The translations under genes and the position numbers were made by a program. A stretch of 15,122 nt of DNA from Mycobacterium sp. (GTDB lineage Bacteria; Actinomycetota; Actinomycetes; Mycobacteriales; Mycobacteriaceae): assembly GCA_025965815.1 (NCBI GenBank), contig JAOPWF010000133.1:1-15122 (forward strand), given 5' to 3'. Numbering within the stretch: the stretch's first letter is position 1; each line of letters opens with the position of its first letter. This document shows, piece after piece, positions 6,781 to 13,649 of the stretch. Below the pieces are notes generated by a model. That model was given only the letters and a program-made list of their open reading frames with translations. It was not told the DNA's origin and ran no database searches.

Positions 6781-8249
6781 TGACCGAACATGTCGACGTT
6801 GTGATCGTGGGAGCCGGGATCTCCGGCATCAGTGCCGCCTGGCATCTACAGGACCGCTGCCCGACCAAGAGCTACACAATCCTGGAGAGCCGCGAGAACC
6901 TCGGCGGCACCTGGGACCTGTTCAAGTACCCGGGCATCCGCTCCGACTCGGACATGTTCACGCTGGGATTCCGGTTCAAGCCGTGGACCTCGGACAAGTC
7001 GATCGCCGACGGTCCCTCGATCCTGTCGTACCTCAAGGAGACGGTGTCGGAGTACGGCATCGACCAGCACATCCGCTTTGGACACAAGGTGACGGCCGCG
7101 GACTGGTCGGACACGGACAACCAGTGGACCGTGCGGGTGGACCGGGGCGGTGAAGAAGTCACCATCACGGCGTCGTTCCTGTTCGCCTGCAGCGGCTACT
7201 ACAACTACGACAAGGGCTACTCGCCGGAGTTCGCCGGTTCGGACGACTTCGGCGGAGAGATCGTCCACCCGCAGCACTGGCCCGATGACCTCGATTACAC
7301 CGACAAGAAGATCGTCGTGATCGGCAGCGGGGCCACCGCCGTGACTCTGATTCCCGCCCTGGCCAATTCGGGTGCAGGCCACGTGACGATGCTGCAGCGC
7401 TCACCGACGTACATCGGTGCGCTCCCCGATGTCGACCCGTTCGCCGTACGGATGAACAAATCGCTGCCGACCAAGCCGGCGTATGTCGTCAACCGGTGGA
7501 AGAGCATCCTGTTCCAGTCGATGCAGTACCAAATCGCCCGGCGTTTTCCGCAGTACATGCGCAAGACGCTGATGACCATGGCGCAGCGGCGGTTGCCGAA
7601 GGGTTACGACGTCGAGAAGCATTTCGGTCCGCGGTACAACCCGTGGGACGAGCGGCTGTGCCTGGCGCCCAACGGCGACCTGTTCCGCACCATCCGCGAC
7701 GGCAAGGCCGACGTCGTGACCGACACGATCGACCGGTTCACCGAGACTGGCATCAGGCTGAATTCCGGCGAGGAGATCGCGGCCGACATCATCGTCACCG
7801 CAACAGGTTTGAACCTGCGGCTGTTCGGCGGCGCCGAGATCTACCGCAACGGCGAGCCGGTCGACCTCACCGAGTCGATGGCCTACAAGGGCATGATGCT
7901 GTCCGGGATGCCGAACATGGCGTTCACCATCGGGTACACCAACGCGTCGTGGACGCTGAAGGCCGACCTGGTGTCCGAGTTCGTCTGCCGCGTCCTCAAA
8001 TACATGGACGACAAGGGCTATGACACCGTCGTGCCGCAGCATCCCGGCAATTCCGTCGAAGAGCGGCCGCTGATGGACTTCACCCCCGGCTACGTGCTGC
8101 GCGCGCTGGACAGCCTGCCCAAGCAGGGGTCACGGACGCCGTGGCGACTCAAGCAGAATTACTTCTTCGACATCCGGCTCATCCGCAACGGCAAGGTCGA
8201 CGACGAGGCTCTGGCCTTCACCAAACACCGCGCGCCCGTATCGGTTTAA
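6780..8249 (+). CDS. ethA: Baeyer-Villiger flavin monooxygenase EthA
   Basis: This 489-residue protein has exactly the length I recall for M. tuberculosis EthA and shares long stretches with it. It is a FAD- and NADPH-dependent monooxygenase that oxidises ketones and thioamides, including activation of ethionamide. The FAD-binding motif GAGISG is at 11-16, the Baeyer-Villiger fingerprint [12 protein letters not shown] at 157-168, and the NADPH-binding GSGATA at 182-187. The block [22 protein letters not shown] and the C-terminal [14 protein letters not shown] are also EthA-like. The ATG directly follows the operator and needs no leader. It is divergent from ethR and convergent with rraA, whose stop overlaps. 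The physiological substrate is not settled for the family. Confidence 0.97.
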   Translation: MTEHVDVVIVGAGISGISAAWHLQDRCPTKSYTILESRENLGGTWDLFKYPGIRSDSDMFTLGFRFKPWTSDKSIADGPSILSYLKETVSEYGIDQHIRFGHKVTAADWSDTDNQWTVRVDRGGEEVTITASFLFACSGYYNYDKGYSPEFAGSDDFGGEIVHPQHWPDDLDYTDKKIVVIGSGATAVTLIPALANSGAGHVTMLQRSPTYIGALPDVDPFAVRMNKSLPTKPAYVVNRWKSILFQSMQYQIARRFPQYMRKTLMTMAQRRLPKGYDVEKHFGPRYNPWDERLCLAPNGDLFRTIRDGKADVVTDTIDRFTETGIRLNSGEEIAADIIVTATGLNLRLFGGAEIYRNGEPVDLTESMAYKGMMLSGMPNMAFTIGYTNASWTLKADLVSEFVCRVLKYMDDKGYDTVVPQHPGNSVEERPLMDFTPGYVLRALDSLPKQGSRTPWRLKQNYFFDIRLIRNGKVDDEALAFTKHRAPVSV

Positions 8250-8737
8250 CCCAGCGCTCCCGAAGTGACGACGACGATCCCGTCGTCGTCACTGTGGGCG
8301 ATCTCGCCCGGCACGAACGTCACCCCGCCAAACGTCACCACCACGTCGCGCTGACCGTCGCCGGTCTTCGTGCTCTTGCGCGGGTTGGTCCCGAGCGCCT
8401 TGATCCCGATATCGACGGTGCGCAACACCGCGGCATCGCGCACCGCGCCGTTGACGATCAGTCCGGCCCAACCGTTCTCCTGGGCCAGCGCTGCGATGAC
8501 GTCGCCGACGAGTGCGGTATGCAGCGAGCCGTCACCGTCGATCACCAGCACTCCGCCCTCACCCGGCCCCGAGAGCACCGATTTCAGCAGTGCGTTGTCC
8601 TGGAAACACCGCACCGTGGAGATCGGGCCGGCGAACATCACCCGCCCGCCGTACTGGTTGAACTGAAGATCGCAGCTGCGGACATCGGGGCCGATGTCGT
8701 CCACCAGGTCAGCGGTCCGGCGCGGAGTGATGGTCAC
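8246..8737 (-). CDS. rraA: RraA-like protein (Rv3853-like)
   Basis: This 163-residue protein matches the RraA fold, regulators of RNase E activity, long misnamed MenG. The same fold includes 4-hydroxy-4-methyl-2-oxoglutarate aldolases. The segments [17 protein letters not shown] (10-26) and [20 protein letters not shown] (36-55) agree with the mycobacterial protein. The family motif NGAVRD is at 96-101, with R100 and D101 as the typical Arg-Asp pair, and [11 protein letters not shown] is at 116-126. The start is GTG, 7 bp after the stop of the MerR gene, so the two are almost surely co-transcribed. The 3' end overlaps that of ethA, both TAA stops sharing TTAA at 8246-8249. RNase-inhibitor and aldolase roles cannot be separated from sequence here. 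Confidence 0.92.
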   Translation of the reverse strand: MTITPRRTADLVDDIGPDVRSCDLQFNQYGGRVMFAGPISTVRCFQDNALLKSVLSGPGEGGVLVIDGDGSLHTALVGDVIAALAQENGWAGLIVNGAVRDAAVLRTVDIGIKALGTNPRKSTKTGDGQRDVVVTFGGVTFVPGEIAHSDDDGIVVVTSGALG

Positions 8738-8744
8738 CCGTCGA

Positions 8745-9500
8745 TTATCTCAGGTTGCTAGCCCCGACGACATCATGCAGGAACTGGGCCAGGCCCGGCT
8801 CGACATCGTCGTAGTACCGGGTGAAGCGCTCGTCGGCCAGGTACATATCGACCAGGCACACCCGCATTTCGTCGCTGCAGTCGTAGAAGCGTTCGATGGA
8901 TCCGCGGTGCCCCGCGGCCAGTTCGTTCGCGGCGGCCGAACCGGGCCGGACGTCGTCGCACTTGGCCTGCGCCAGGTCGGACAGCAGTGTGACCTGCTCA
9001 GCCTTGATCTGTTGCCAGTCCTGCTTGTTCAGCATCGCGGCGCGCTCGCGCGACTGCCGCCAGGCGTCGGTGTCACCCCAGCGTTCCCGGGCTTCGTCGG
9101 CGTATTCGTCGTCAAAGGCCGTGGTGCCGAAGATCTCCACCTGCTCCTCGGCGGTGAGCACGATGCCGTCGCGGTGTGCGTCCATGAGTTCCTCCACTGC
9201 TTTGATGGTGTGCTGAAGTCGCTCGACCTGCTGGTACAACAGGTCGCGCTGGCGGCGCAGATGCGCGGAGATGTCGGCCGCCGGATCGTCGAGCAGGGTG
9301 CGAATCTCGTCCAGCGGCAGGCCGGCGGCCCGGTAGACCAGAACCAGGTGCAAGCGCTCGATGTCGGCGTTCGTGTAGCCGCGGTACGCCGCGGCGGTGC
9401 GCAGGCTCGGCACCACCAGACCGATGTGGTCATAGTGGTGCAGCGTCCGGATCGAGAGGCCGGTGAGACGGGCTACCGAGCCGACCGTGTTGGCGTCCAT
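8745..9500 (-). CDS. MerR-family regulator with TipAS-type ligand domain
   Basis: This 251-residue protein has the layout of TipAL. An N-terminal MerR winged helix-turn-helix occupies 1-75 ([27 protein letters not shown]), an antiparallel coiled coil 78-108 ([26 protein letters not shown]), and a TipAS domain about 115-250, recognisable by [56 protein letters not shown] and the closing [10 protein letters not shown]. TipAS domains bind thiopeptide antibiotics and some other drugs. Cys residues at 181, 208 and 215 are present, but I cannot say whether any forms a thioether with ligand. rraA follows after 7 bp. A 23-bp palindrome in the promoter makes autoregulation likely. No such gene stands next to Rv3853 in M. 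tuberculosis, so it looks lineage-specific. Confidence 0.92.
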   Translation of the reverse strand: MDANTVGSVARLTGLSIRTLHHYDHIGLVVPSLRTAAAYRGYTNADIERLHLVLVYRAAGLPLDEIRTLLDDPAADISAHLRRQRDLLYQQVERLQHTIKAVEELMDAHRDGIVLTAEEQVEIFGTTAFDDEYADEARERWGDTDAWRQSRERAAMLNKQDWQQIKAEQVTLLSDLAQAKCDDVRPGSAAANELAAGHRGSIERFYDCSDEMRVCLVDMYLADERFTRYYDDVEPGLAQFLHDVVGASNLR

Positions 9501-9506
9501 AACGCC

Positions 9507-9537
9507 ACTATCGACCCTGACGCCGCGTAAGGGTCAA
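9507..9537 (-). promoter_or_regulatory. MerR-type promoter and operator for merR-rraA
   Basis: On the minus strand TTGACC (9537-9532) and GATAGT (9512-9507) are separated by 19 bp, the long spacer typical of MerR-activated promoters. The spacer is filled by a 23-bp dyad (9513-9535) with arms GACCCTTACGC and GCGTCAGGGTC around one central G; 10 of 11 arm positions pair. The transcript would start at 9500, the A of the regulator's ATG, so the mRNA should be leaderless. The promoter sits just after the end of the H-NS-like gene. Confidence 0.82.
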
Positions 9538-9540
9538 GCG

Positions 9541-9554
9541 CGACTCGTCAGTCG
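9541..9554. terminator. Small hairpin over the stop of the H-NS-like gene
   Basis: CGACT-CGTC-AGTCG forms a perfect 5-bp stem with a 4-base loop across the TGA stop at 9550-9548. There is no U tract. It might end transcription before the MerR promoter, but the stem is short. Confidence 0.2.
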
Positions 9555-10081
9555 TCCGTGTTGCGGCGGATCACCAGGATCACCAGGATCGCGAGCAGGC
9601 TGGCCGCAAGCGCCGCGGCCAGCGGGAGCCGCGAGGTGTCAGGGCCCGGCACCGGCAACGGCACCGGCCTGATGACGGCATCGGGCGCGGTCTCGACAGT
9701 GGTTTTCGCCTGCGCCGCAGCCTCTTTCGCCGCACCGATCTGCCCGGCGCCGTTGGTGTCGGCCAATTCAGAGACGGTCACGGGATTGGCCGCCGGGGTG
9801 GCCGGCCTCGGCGGTGCCGGTGGGTTCTTCTTCGCCGGCGGTTTAGGTTTGGCGGTCGACTTGCCCGCCTTGGCCGGGGTGGCCTTGGTGGTCTTCGCGG
9901 GGGTGCGCTTGGTCGCCTTGGCGGGAGCGCCCTTGGTCGCCTTGGCGGGAGCCCGTTTGGCGGGGCGGGACGGCGGCTTCGCCGATGGGTTGGCGGCTTC
10001 CCCGGCCTCGGATGCGGGCTGGTCCGGCACCTGCGGTGCGGCGTCGGGGTTCTCGTCGGGTCGATCCTGCTCGTCTGCCAT
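9548..10081 (-). CDS. hns: Membrane-anchored H-NS-like protein (Rv3852-like)
   Basis: This 177-residue protein has an acidic N-terminus (1-30), a Lys/Ala/Pro-rich tract (about 34-86) built on repeats such as APAKATK, a linker rich in Ala and Pro, and one membrane helix at about 152-171 followed by RRNTDD. Rv3852 of M. tuberculosis, called Hns, has the same design: a histone H1-like DNA-binding tail and a C-terminal membrane anchor, proposed to tether the nucleoid. It is not homologous to enterobacterial H-NS. The start is ATG with a strong AAAGGAG at 7 bp. The upstream copD stop is 85 bp away, so a separate promoter is possible, although none is clear. DNA binding here is inferred from charge and family. 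Confidence 0.9.
   Translation of the reverse strand: MADEQDRPDENPDAAPQVPDQPASEAGEAANPSAKPPSRPAKRAPAKATKGAPAKATKRTPAKTTKATPAKAGKSTAKPKPPAKKNPPAPPRPATPAANPVTVSELADTNGAGQIGAAKEAAAQAKTTVETAPDAVIRPVPLPVPGPDTSRLPLAAALAASLLAILVILVIRRNTDD
9905..9952 (-). repeat. 24-bp tandem repeat encoding the APAKATK tract
   Basis: Two 24-bp units share 21 identical bases (9908-9928 and 9932-9952). They encode eight-residue steps of the form APAKATK plus one residue. Less exact copies (TPAKTTKA, TPAKAGKS) lie next to them. The array can expand or contract without breaking the frame. Confidence 0.8.
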
Positions 10082-10166
10082 GTGGCTGCTCCTTTGCAGT
10101 TTTCTCGTCGCGTACGCCCGGCAGTGCTGCCCATCATGCCAGGTCGCGGGATCCGGGGACGGACCG

Positions 10167-11090
10167 CTAACCGGTAACCGCGAGTGCTGCGGCCATTGCC
10201 AACGCGACGGCCATGATGCCCAGTTCGGTCAGTGACCGCGCCTGGGACGCCCGCGCGCTGATCTGATGCGAGCGGGCAGCGGGCAACCATGCCGACCGAT
10301 TGCGCCACGCCACGACGATCAGCGCCAGCATCAGAACCATCTTGGCCAGCAACAGCCGGCCGTACCCCGTGGCGTACAGGTCGGCGGGCGAATCCAGGAT
10401 CACGACCGCGCTGAACACGCCGGCCGCCAGTAACGCCGCCACACACCACAGCGAGAACCGTGGCAGCACCCGGGCCCACTGGCCACGGTGCCGCACCGTC
10501 AACGCCAGCGCCGCCAGCATCCCGCACCACAATGCGGCCGCCAGCGCGTGCACCGCGACCGCGATCCCGCCCAGCGCGCTCTCTCCGAGGTGGCCGGTGA
10601 CCGTCCTGACCGCCAGGCCGACCGCGGCCACTCCCACCGTCGCCACGACCACTGGCAACGTCCGCGCCGCGGCGGTCCCGTTTTGGACGGCAGCCAGGCA
10701 GACCGCCGCCGCCGCCACGCTGACCAGCCCAGACCGTCCGGCCGTCGTGTCCAGTGCGAACTGCACCGGCGTGCGCAGACCAAGCCGCATCACCGGGACC
10801 GCCGTGGTCTGTGCGGCCGTAACCACCAGTCGGGTCAGTTCCGCCACCAGCCACACCGCCGCGGCCGCGGCGAGCGGTCCGGTGGCACGAGCGCTCAGCT
10901 CACCGCGGTAGCGGCCGGTCTCCAGCAGCGGCACCGCCGCCAGTCCGAGCGTGACGACGGCGGCGCAGTCGGCCAGCGTCCGCACCAACACGGTCGCCGG
11001 CGAACCATCGGGGTAGGCCAGCGACCACGCCGCCACCGGCGCCGCCGCCACGAGGGACAGGGCACCGGCGAGCAGCCGCGTCCGCGTCAT
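10167..11090 (-). CDS. copD: CopD-like copper-resistance membrane protein
   Basis: This 307-residue, strongly hydrophobic protein has about eight membrane helices. The C-terminal half, about 175-300, fits the CopD domain: TGHLGESALGGIAVAVHALAAALWCGML contains the conserved His and Trp-x-Gly, and GYGRLLLAKMVLMLALIVVAWRNR resembles the last helices. CopD proteins are thought to move copper across the membrane together with periplasmic CopC. I start at ATG 11090 because it overlaps the stop of the copC-like gene as ATGA and gives a good first helix. A longer frame to 11372 would lie inside copC. It is the last gene of the copper operon, 85 bp before the H-NS-like gene. Direction of copper transport is not known. 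Confidence 0.88.
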   Translation of the reverse strand: MTRTRLLAGALSLVAAAPVAAWSLAYPDGSPATVLVRTLADCAAVVTLGLAAVPLLETGRYRGELSARATGPLAAAAAVWLVAELTRLVVTAAQTTAVPVMRLGLRTPVQFALDTTAGRSGLVSVAAAAVCLAAVQNGTAAARTLPVVVATVGVAAVGLAVRTVTGHLGESALGGIAVAVHALAAALWCGMLAALALTVRHRGQWARVLPRFSLWCVAALLAAGVFSAVVILDSPADLYATGYGRLLLAKMVLMLALIVVAWRNRSAWLPAARSHQISARASQARSLTELGIMAVALAMAAALAVTG

Positions 11091-11599
11091 GTTCGGCGCC
11101 GAACCGCCCACCACGCGCCGGCCCCGATGATCGCGACGCAAACCACCAGGAACGGCCACACCGGGATGCCGCCGTCGGCGGTCTTGGCCGCCGCGGACGG
11201 GCCCGGCTGACCGGTGCCTGCCACCGTGAGATCGAACGCCCACGAGCCCGACACCGGATGCCCGTCGGCTGAGGTCACGCGGTAGTTCACGGTGTAGGTC
11301 CCGGCCGCCCCGAGGGGGCGCACGGCGACGCTGATCACCGCACCCCGGACCTCGGGATCGCCCGTGGACCACAGGTTGCCGTCGGGGCCGACCACCGTCA
11401 TCGCGGCGAAGGTGGTCTGCAGTTCCTCGTTGAACGTCGCGCTGACCCGTTGCGGCCCCTGCGTCAACGACGCGCCGCTGGCCGGATCTGTGGCGATCCG
11501 AGTGGCGTGCGCGGACGCGACCCCGGCACCGGCCAGCGCCGCGACCGTCAACAGGACACCGCCGATCGCCATCGCCGCGGTCCGCCGGATTCCCCTCAC
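11087..11599 (-). CDS. copC: CopC-like exported copper-binding protein with C-terminal anchor
   Basis: This 170-residue protein has a signal peptide ending ASA at 28-30, so the mature chain would begin with H31. CopC proteins bind Cu(II) through an N-terminal His plus the Asp and His of a DGHP motif; here D112 and H114 in SADGHPVSGSWAF. A beta-sandwich domain spans about 31-127, then a Gly/Pro/Ala linker and a membrane helix at about 147-165, so the domain sits outside the cytoplasmic membrane. No methionine-rich Cu(I) site is seen. The start is GTG, overlapping the YcnI-like stop as GTGA, and the end overlaps the CopD start as ATGA, which suggests coupled translation and matched amounts. Confidence 0.93.
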   Translation of the reverse strand: MRGIRRTAAMAIGGVLLTVAALAGAGVASAHATRIATDPASGASLTQGPQRVSATFNEELQTTFAAMTVVGPDGNLWSTGDPEVRGAVISVAVRPLGAAGTYTVNYRVTSADGHPVSGSWAFDLTVAGTGQPGPSAAAKTADGGIPVWPFLVVCVAIIGAGAWWAVRRRT

Positions 11600-12213
11600 G
11601 ACCGCCGCCGTGCGACCAGCGCCGCGCCGACGGCCATGGCCGCGACGATCAGGGCCCCGCCGGCCAGCAACCGCGCCGTGTTGTCCGGGGACGCTGCCGC
11701 GGCGGCCAGCGTCAATTCGGGCGCGGGGTGCTCAGGTTCGCCGCCGCCCGGAAGTGGCGGCTGGTCCCACCGCACCACCGTCCCGTCGGAATAGGTCTGC
11801 GTCGCGGGCAAGCTGACGCTGTCGGCTTTCGGCAGCGTCACCGACACCCGGAACAGCTCGAATTGGTCGGCCGAGATGCCGACGCCGGGTCCGGCGGTCC
11901 AGGTCACCGTCCGGACGGTGCCGGCTGCGGCGTCGCGATCCAGCCGGGCCGTCCAGCCCGGCATCACTTCGGTGCTCGCCGAGGCGACGTTCGGTAGGGC
12001 GACGCTGAACCGCGTTGTCAGTGAGCCGTTTTCGGACTCATTCGGTACCTGAAAGGTGAGCACCGACGTCTCGCCCGGCACCGGATCGTCGGCGTCGACG
12101 TGGACATGTGCCGAGGCCGGCGCGGCACCGTACAAAAGGGCTATGGACAGCGCCGCGGACGTTACCGCGGCGGTGATCAGGACGCGCGGAGCCGCCCTGG
12201 CGGTGATGCGCAT
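11596..12213 (-). CDS. YcnI-like (DUF1775) exported copper-binding protein
   Basis: This 205-residue protein has a long signal peptide ending ASA at 33-35, giving a mature N-terminal H36 (HVHVDADDPVPGE). A DUF1775 domain runs to about 150, and a membrane helix at about 183-200 is followed by ARRRS. In Bacillus subtilis YcnI a mononuclear Cu(II) site is built from the mature N-terminal His, a Glu and a Trp. H36 is clear, W149 (VVRWDQP) is a good candidate for the Trp, and the Glu is uncertain. A ribosome-binding site AAGGA lies 9 bp before the ATG. The stop overlaps the copC-like GTG. A copper chaperone or sensing role next to CopC/CopD is inferred. Confidence 0.92.
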   Translation of the reverse strand: MRITARAAPRVLITAAVTSAALSIALLYGAAPASAHVHVDADDPVPGETSVLTFQVPNESENGSLTTRFSVALPNVASASTEVMPGWTARLDRDAAAGTVRTVTWTAGPGVGISADQFELFRVSVTLPKADSVSLPATQTYSDGTVVRWDQPPLPGGGEPEHPAPELTLAAAAASPDNTARLLAGGALIVAAMAVGAALVARRRS

Positions 12214-12249
12214 TCGATTGTGTCCTTCTGTGTCGTAGGAGTCGTCGGT

Positions 12250-12783
12250 TCAGCGGGCGAGGCTGACCGGAGGACCCCGGTGCGACACCGAAGCGGCGAG
12301 CAGAAGAGCGGAGCGCAGTGGCTGATCGGCGCTGACGACCCGTGCGGTCGCCGGGCCTGCCGGCACAGGCATGACGGCGCGGGCGCAGACGCGCACCGCC
12401 GAGGACACCGAGCGGCAGAGGCGATCGCAGGCCGCGATCAGTGCGCCACCGGCCACCACCGCCGTCACGTGCGCGACCAGCATCGGGATTGGAATCCCGC
12501 CCGCCGCGGCGGAGTGATGATGACCGACAGCGGTCAGCACCAGGTGGCCGAGGAGCTGGCCGGCACCCAGCAGAACGACAAGGATTCGCGCGTCTGCGGT
12601 CCGCTCCGCGGTGGCGGTGAGGGCTCCGACCGTGCAGGCCAGCATCGCGAGCAGCGCCGCCGCGGCACCCGAGGGCGCCACGCCGCCGGCCATCGAGTGG
12701 GCGGCCACCGCGAGTCCCGCCGTGAACATCCCGGCCGCCATTCCGCGCAGCCGGGCTGCGGGATGAAGGGGGCTGCGCGGCAC
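12250..12783 (-). CDS. Four-helix membrane protein with His-rich loop, copper-operon associated
   Basis: This 177-residue protein has four likely membrane helices (about 15-34, 38-57, 66-86 and 101-119) and a hydrophilic C-terminal tail. Histidines cluster where metal could be bound: H80 and H88-H90 in LLGHLVLTAVGHHHS, plus H29 and H105. It starts with GTG 7 bp after the stop of the Rv3850 homologue and ends 36 bp before the YcnI-like gene. There is no clear ribosome-binding site, so translation is probably coupled; M15 or M19 are possible later starts. I do not recognise the family by name. Position and histidines suggest a copper role. Rv3851, a short membrane protein between Rv3850 and Rv3852, might be a reduced relative, which I could not check. 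Confidence 0.75.
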   Translation of the reverse strand: MPRSPLHPAARLRGMAAGMFTAGLAVAAHSMAGGVAPSGAAAALLAMLACTVGALTATAERTADARILVVLLGAGQLLGHLVLTAVGHHHSAAAGGIPIPMLVAHVTAVVAGGALIAACDRLCRSVSSAVRVCARAVMPVPAGPATARVVSADQPLRSALLLAASVSHRGPPVSLAR

Positions 12784-12790
12784 GAAGGGT

Positions 12791-13447
12791 TCAGATCAGC
12801 CCGAGCCGGGCCATCAGGTCGGCGTCGATACCGTGGAGTTGTTCGGCAATCGCGGCATGGGCGGCGCGACGGCGCGACGCGGGCATGTTCTCCGCGGCGG
12901 TGATGGCCGCCGACAGGTCGGCCAGACGCTCGTTGACCGCGGCGACGAACTGCTTGGTCTCGGCGTCCTTGGGTTTCTTGTCCGCGACCGAGCGCAGCGA
13001 CTGCTCCGCCCCGGCGATGCGCGCCGACAACTGCGCGCCGTGGCCCGAGAACTGTCCGATCTGGCTGAGCGGGACGCCGAGCCGGTCTGCCCGCCGCTCG
13101 TCGATCAGCCCGCGTGCCGCGATGGCGACGCGGTAGACCAGCGGCACCACGATGGGGGCCAGCAATCGAGAAACGGTGAGAAACCGCCGAATCTTGGTGG
13201 GGGACAGAAGCTTTCCTTCGCGCACCGCTTTGAGCTCCGTCTCGGCGACCTTGATCGCGGCCTTGTCGCTGTCGCGCTGCGCCTTGAGGTGGGCTTTGAG
13301 CGCCTTGGCTTCTGACCGCTGGGTCGCCTTGATCCGGCGGGTCTCGTTCTTCGCGGCCAGTTTCGCGTCCAGCCTGGCGCGGGACTTGAGCGCGCGGGCC
13401 TCGGCTCGGCGGAAAGCACGGGTCTTCGATGTGGTGAACAGGCCCAT
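12791..13447 (-). CDS. Conserved Lys/Arg/Ala-rich helical protein (Rv3850-like)
   Basis: This 218-residue protein, the length I recall for Rv3850, starts at ATG 13447 (MGLFTTSKTRAFRRAEARAL), with GGGAGG 8 bp upstream. The longer frame to 13480 has no comparable site. Residues 8-82 are a highly charged, probably coiled-coil helix rich in Ala, Lys and Arg. A hydrophobic segment, LTVSRLLAPIVVPLVYRVAIAARGL at about 90-114, may associate with membrane, and the rest is helical, with a second Ala-rich stretch near 165-210. No catalytic motif is visible. Function is unknown. It is the first gene of the run that continues into the copper genes. A TACTGT (13508-13503) upstream could be a -10 element. 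Confidence 0.85.
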   Translation of the reverse strand: MGLFTTSKTRAFRRAEARALKSRARLDAKLAAKNETRRIKATQRSEAKALKAHLKAQRDSDKAAIKVAETELKAVREGKLLSPTKIRRFLTVSRLLAPIVVPLVYRVAIAARGLIDERRADRLGVPLSQIGQFSGHGAQLSARIAGAEQSLRSVADKKPKDAETKQFVAAVNERLADLSAAITAAENMPASRRRAAHAAIAEQLHGIDADLMARLGLI

Positions 13448-13649
13448 GCCGGCTGCCTCCCGGTTATCTCGTCGACACAATCTGGCTGCGGTGGTGGGCT
13501 CAACAGTATCGCCCGCATCCCTTGGGCTTCTGGCTCGCCCCGCACCATGCGCTTTCCCGCAGCGAGCAAACTGACAGTCTCGCGATATGCAACAATCATC
13601 TCGGCCTCAAAGAAGCTGAAGCAACGTCCGTCGCAGGTGGTGAGGATTC
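13448..13649. other. Divergent intergenic region
   Basis: These 202 bp separate the Rv3850 homologue from the plus-strand Pro/Gly-rich gene and must carry both promoters. On the minus strand TACTGT (13508-13503) fits TANNNT and would give a start near 13496, but has no good -35. On the plus strand CTGACA (13571-13576) is a possible -35 with no convincing -10 at the right distance. I see no copper-responsive repressor palindrome, no RNA gene and no small ORF with a ribosome-binding site. Confidence 0.5.

Noticed and set aside
9558..10235. Plus-strand ORF opposite the H-NS-like gene with hydrophobic repeats
   Set aside because: The apparent Val/Ala/Gly repeats are the reverse reading of the Lys/Ala/Pro codon repeats. 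The minus strand has the strong ribosome-binding site.
11091..11372. N-terminal extension of the CopD-like gene to 11372
   Set aside because: The extra 94 residues are Arg-rich, lie wholly inside the copC-like gene, and the ATGA overlap at 11090 gives a natural start.
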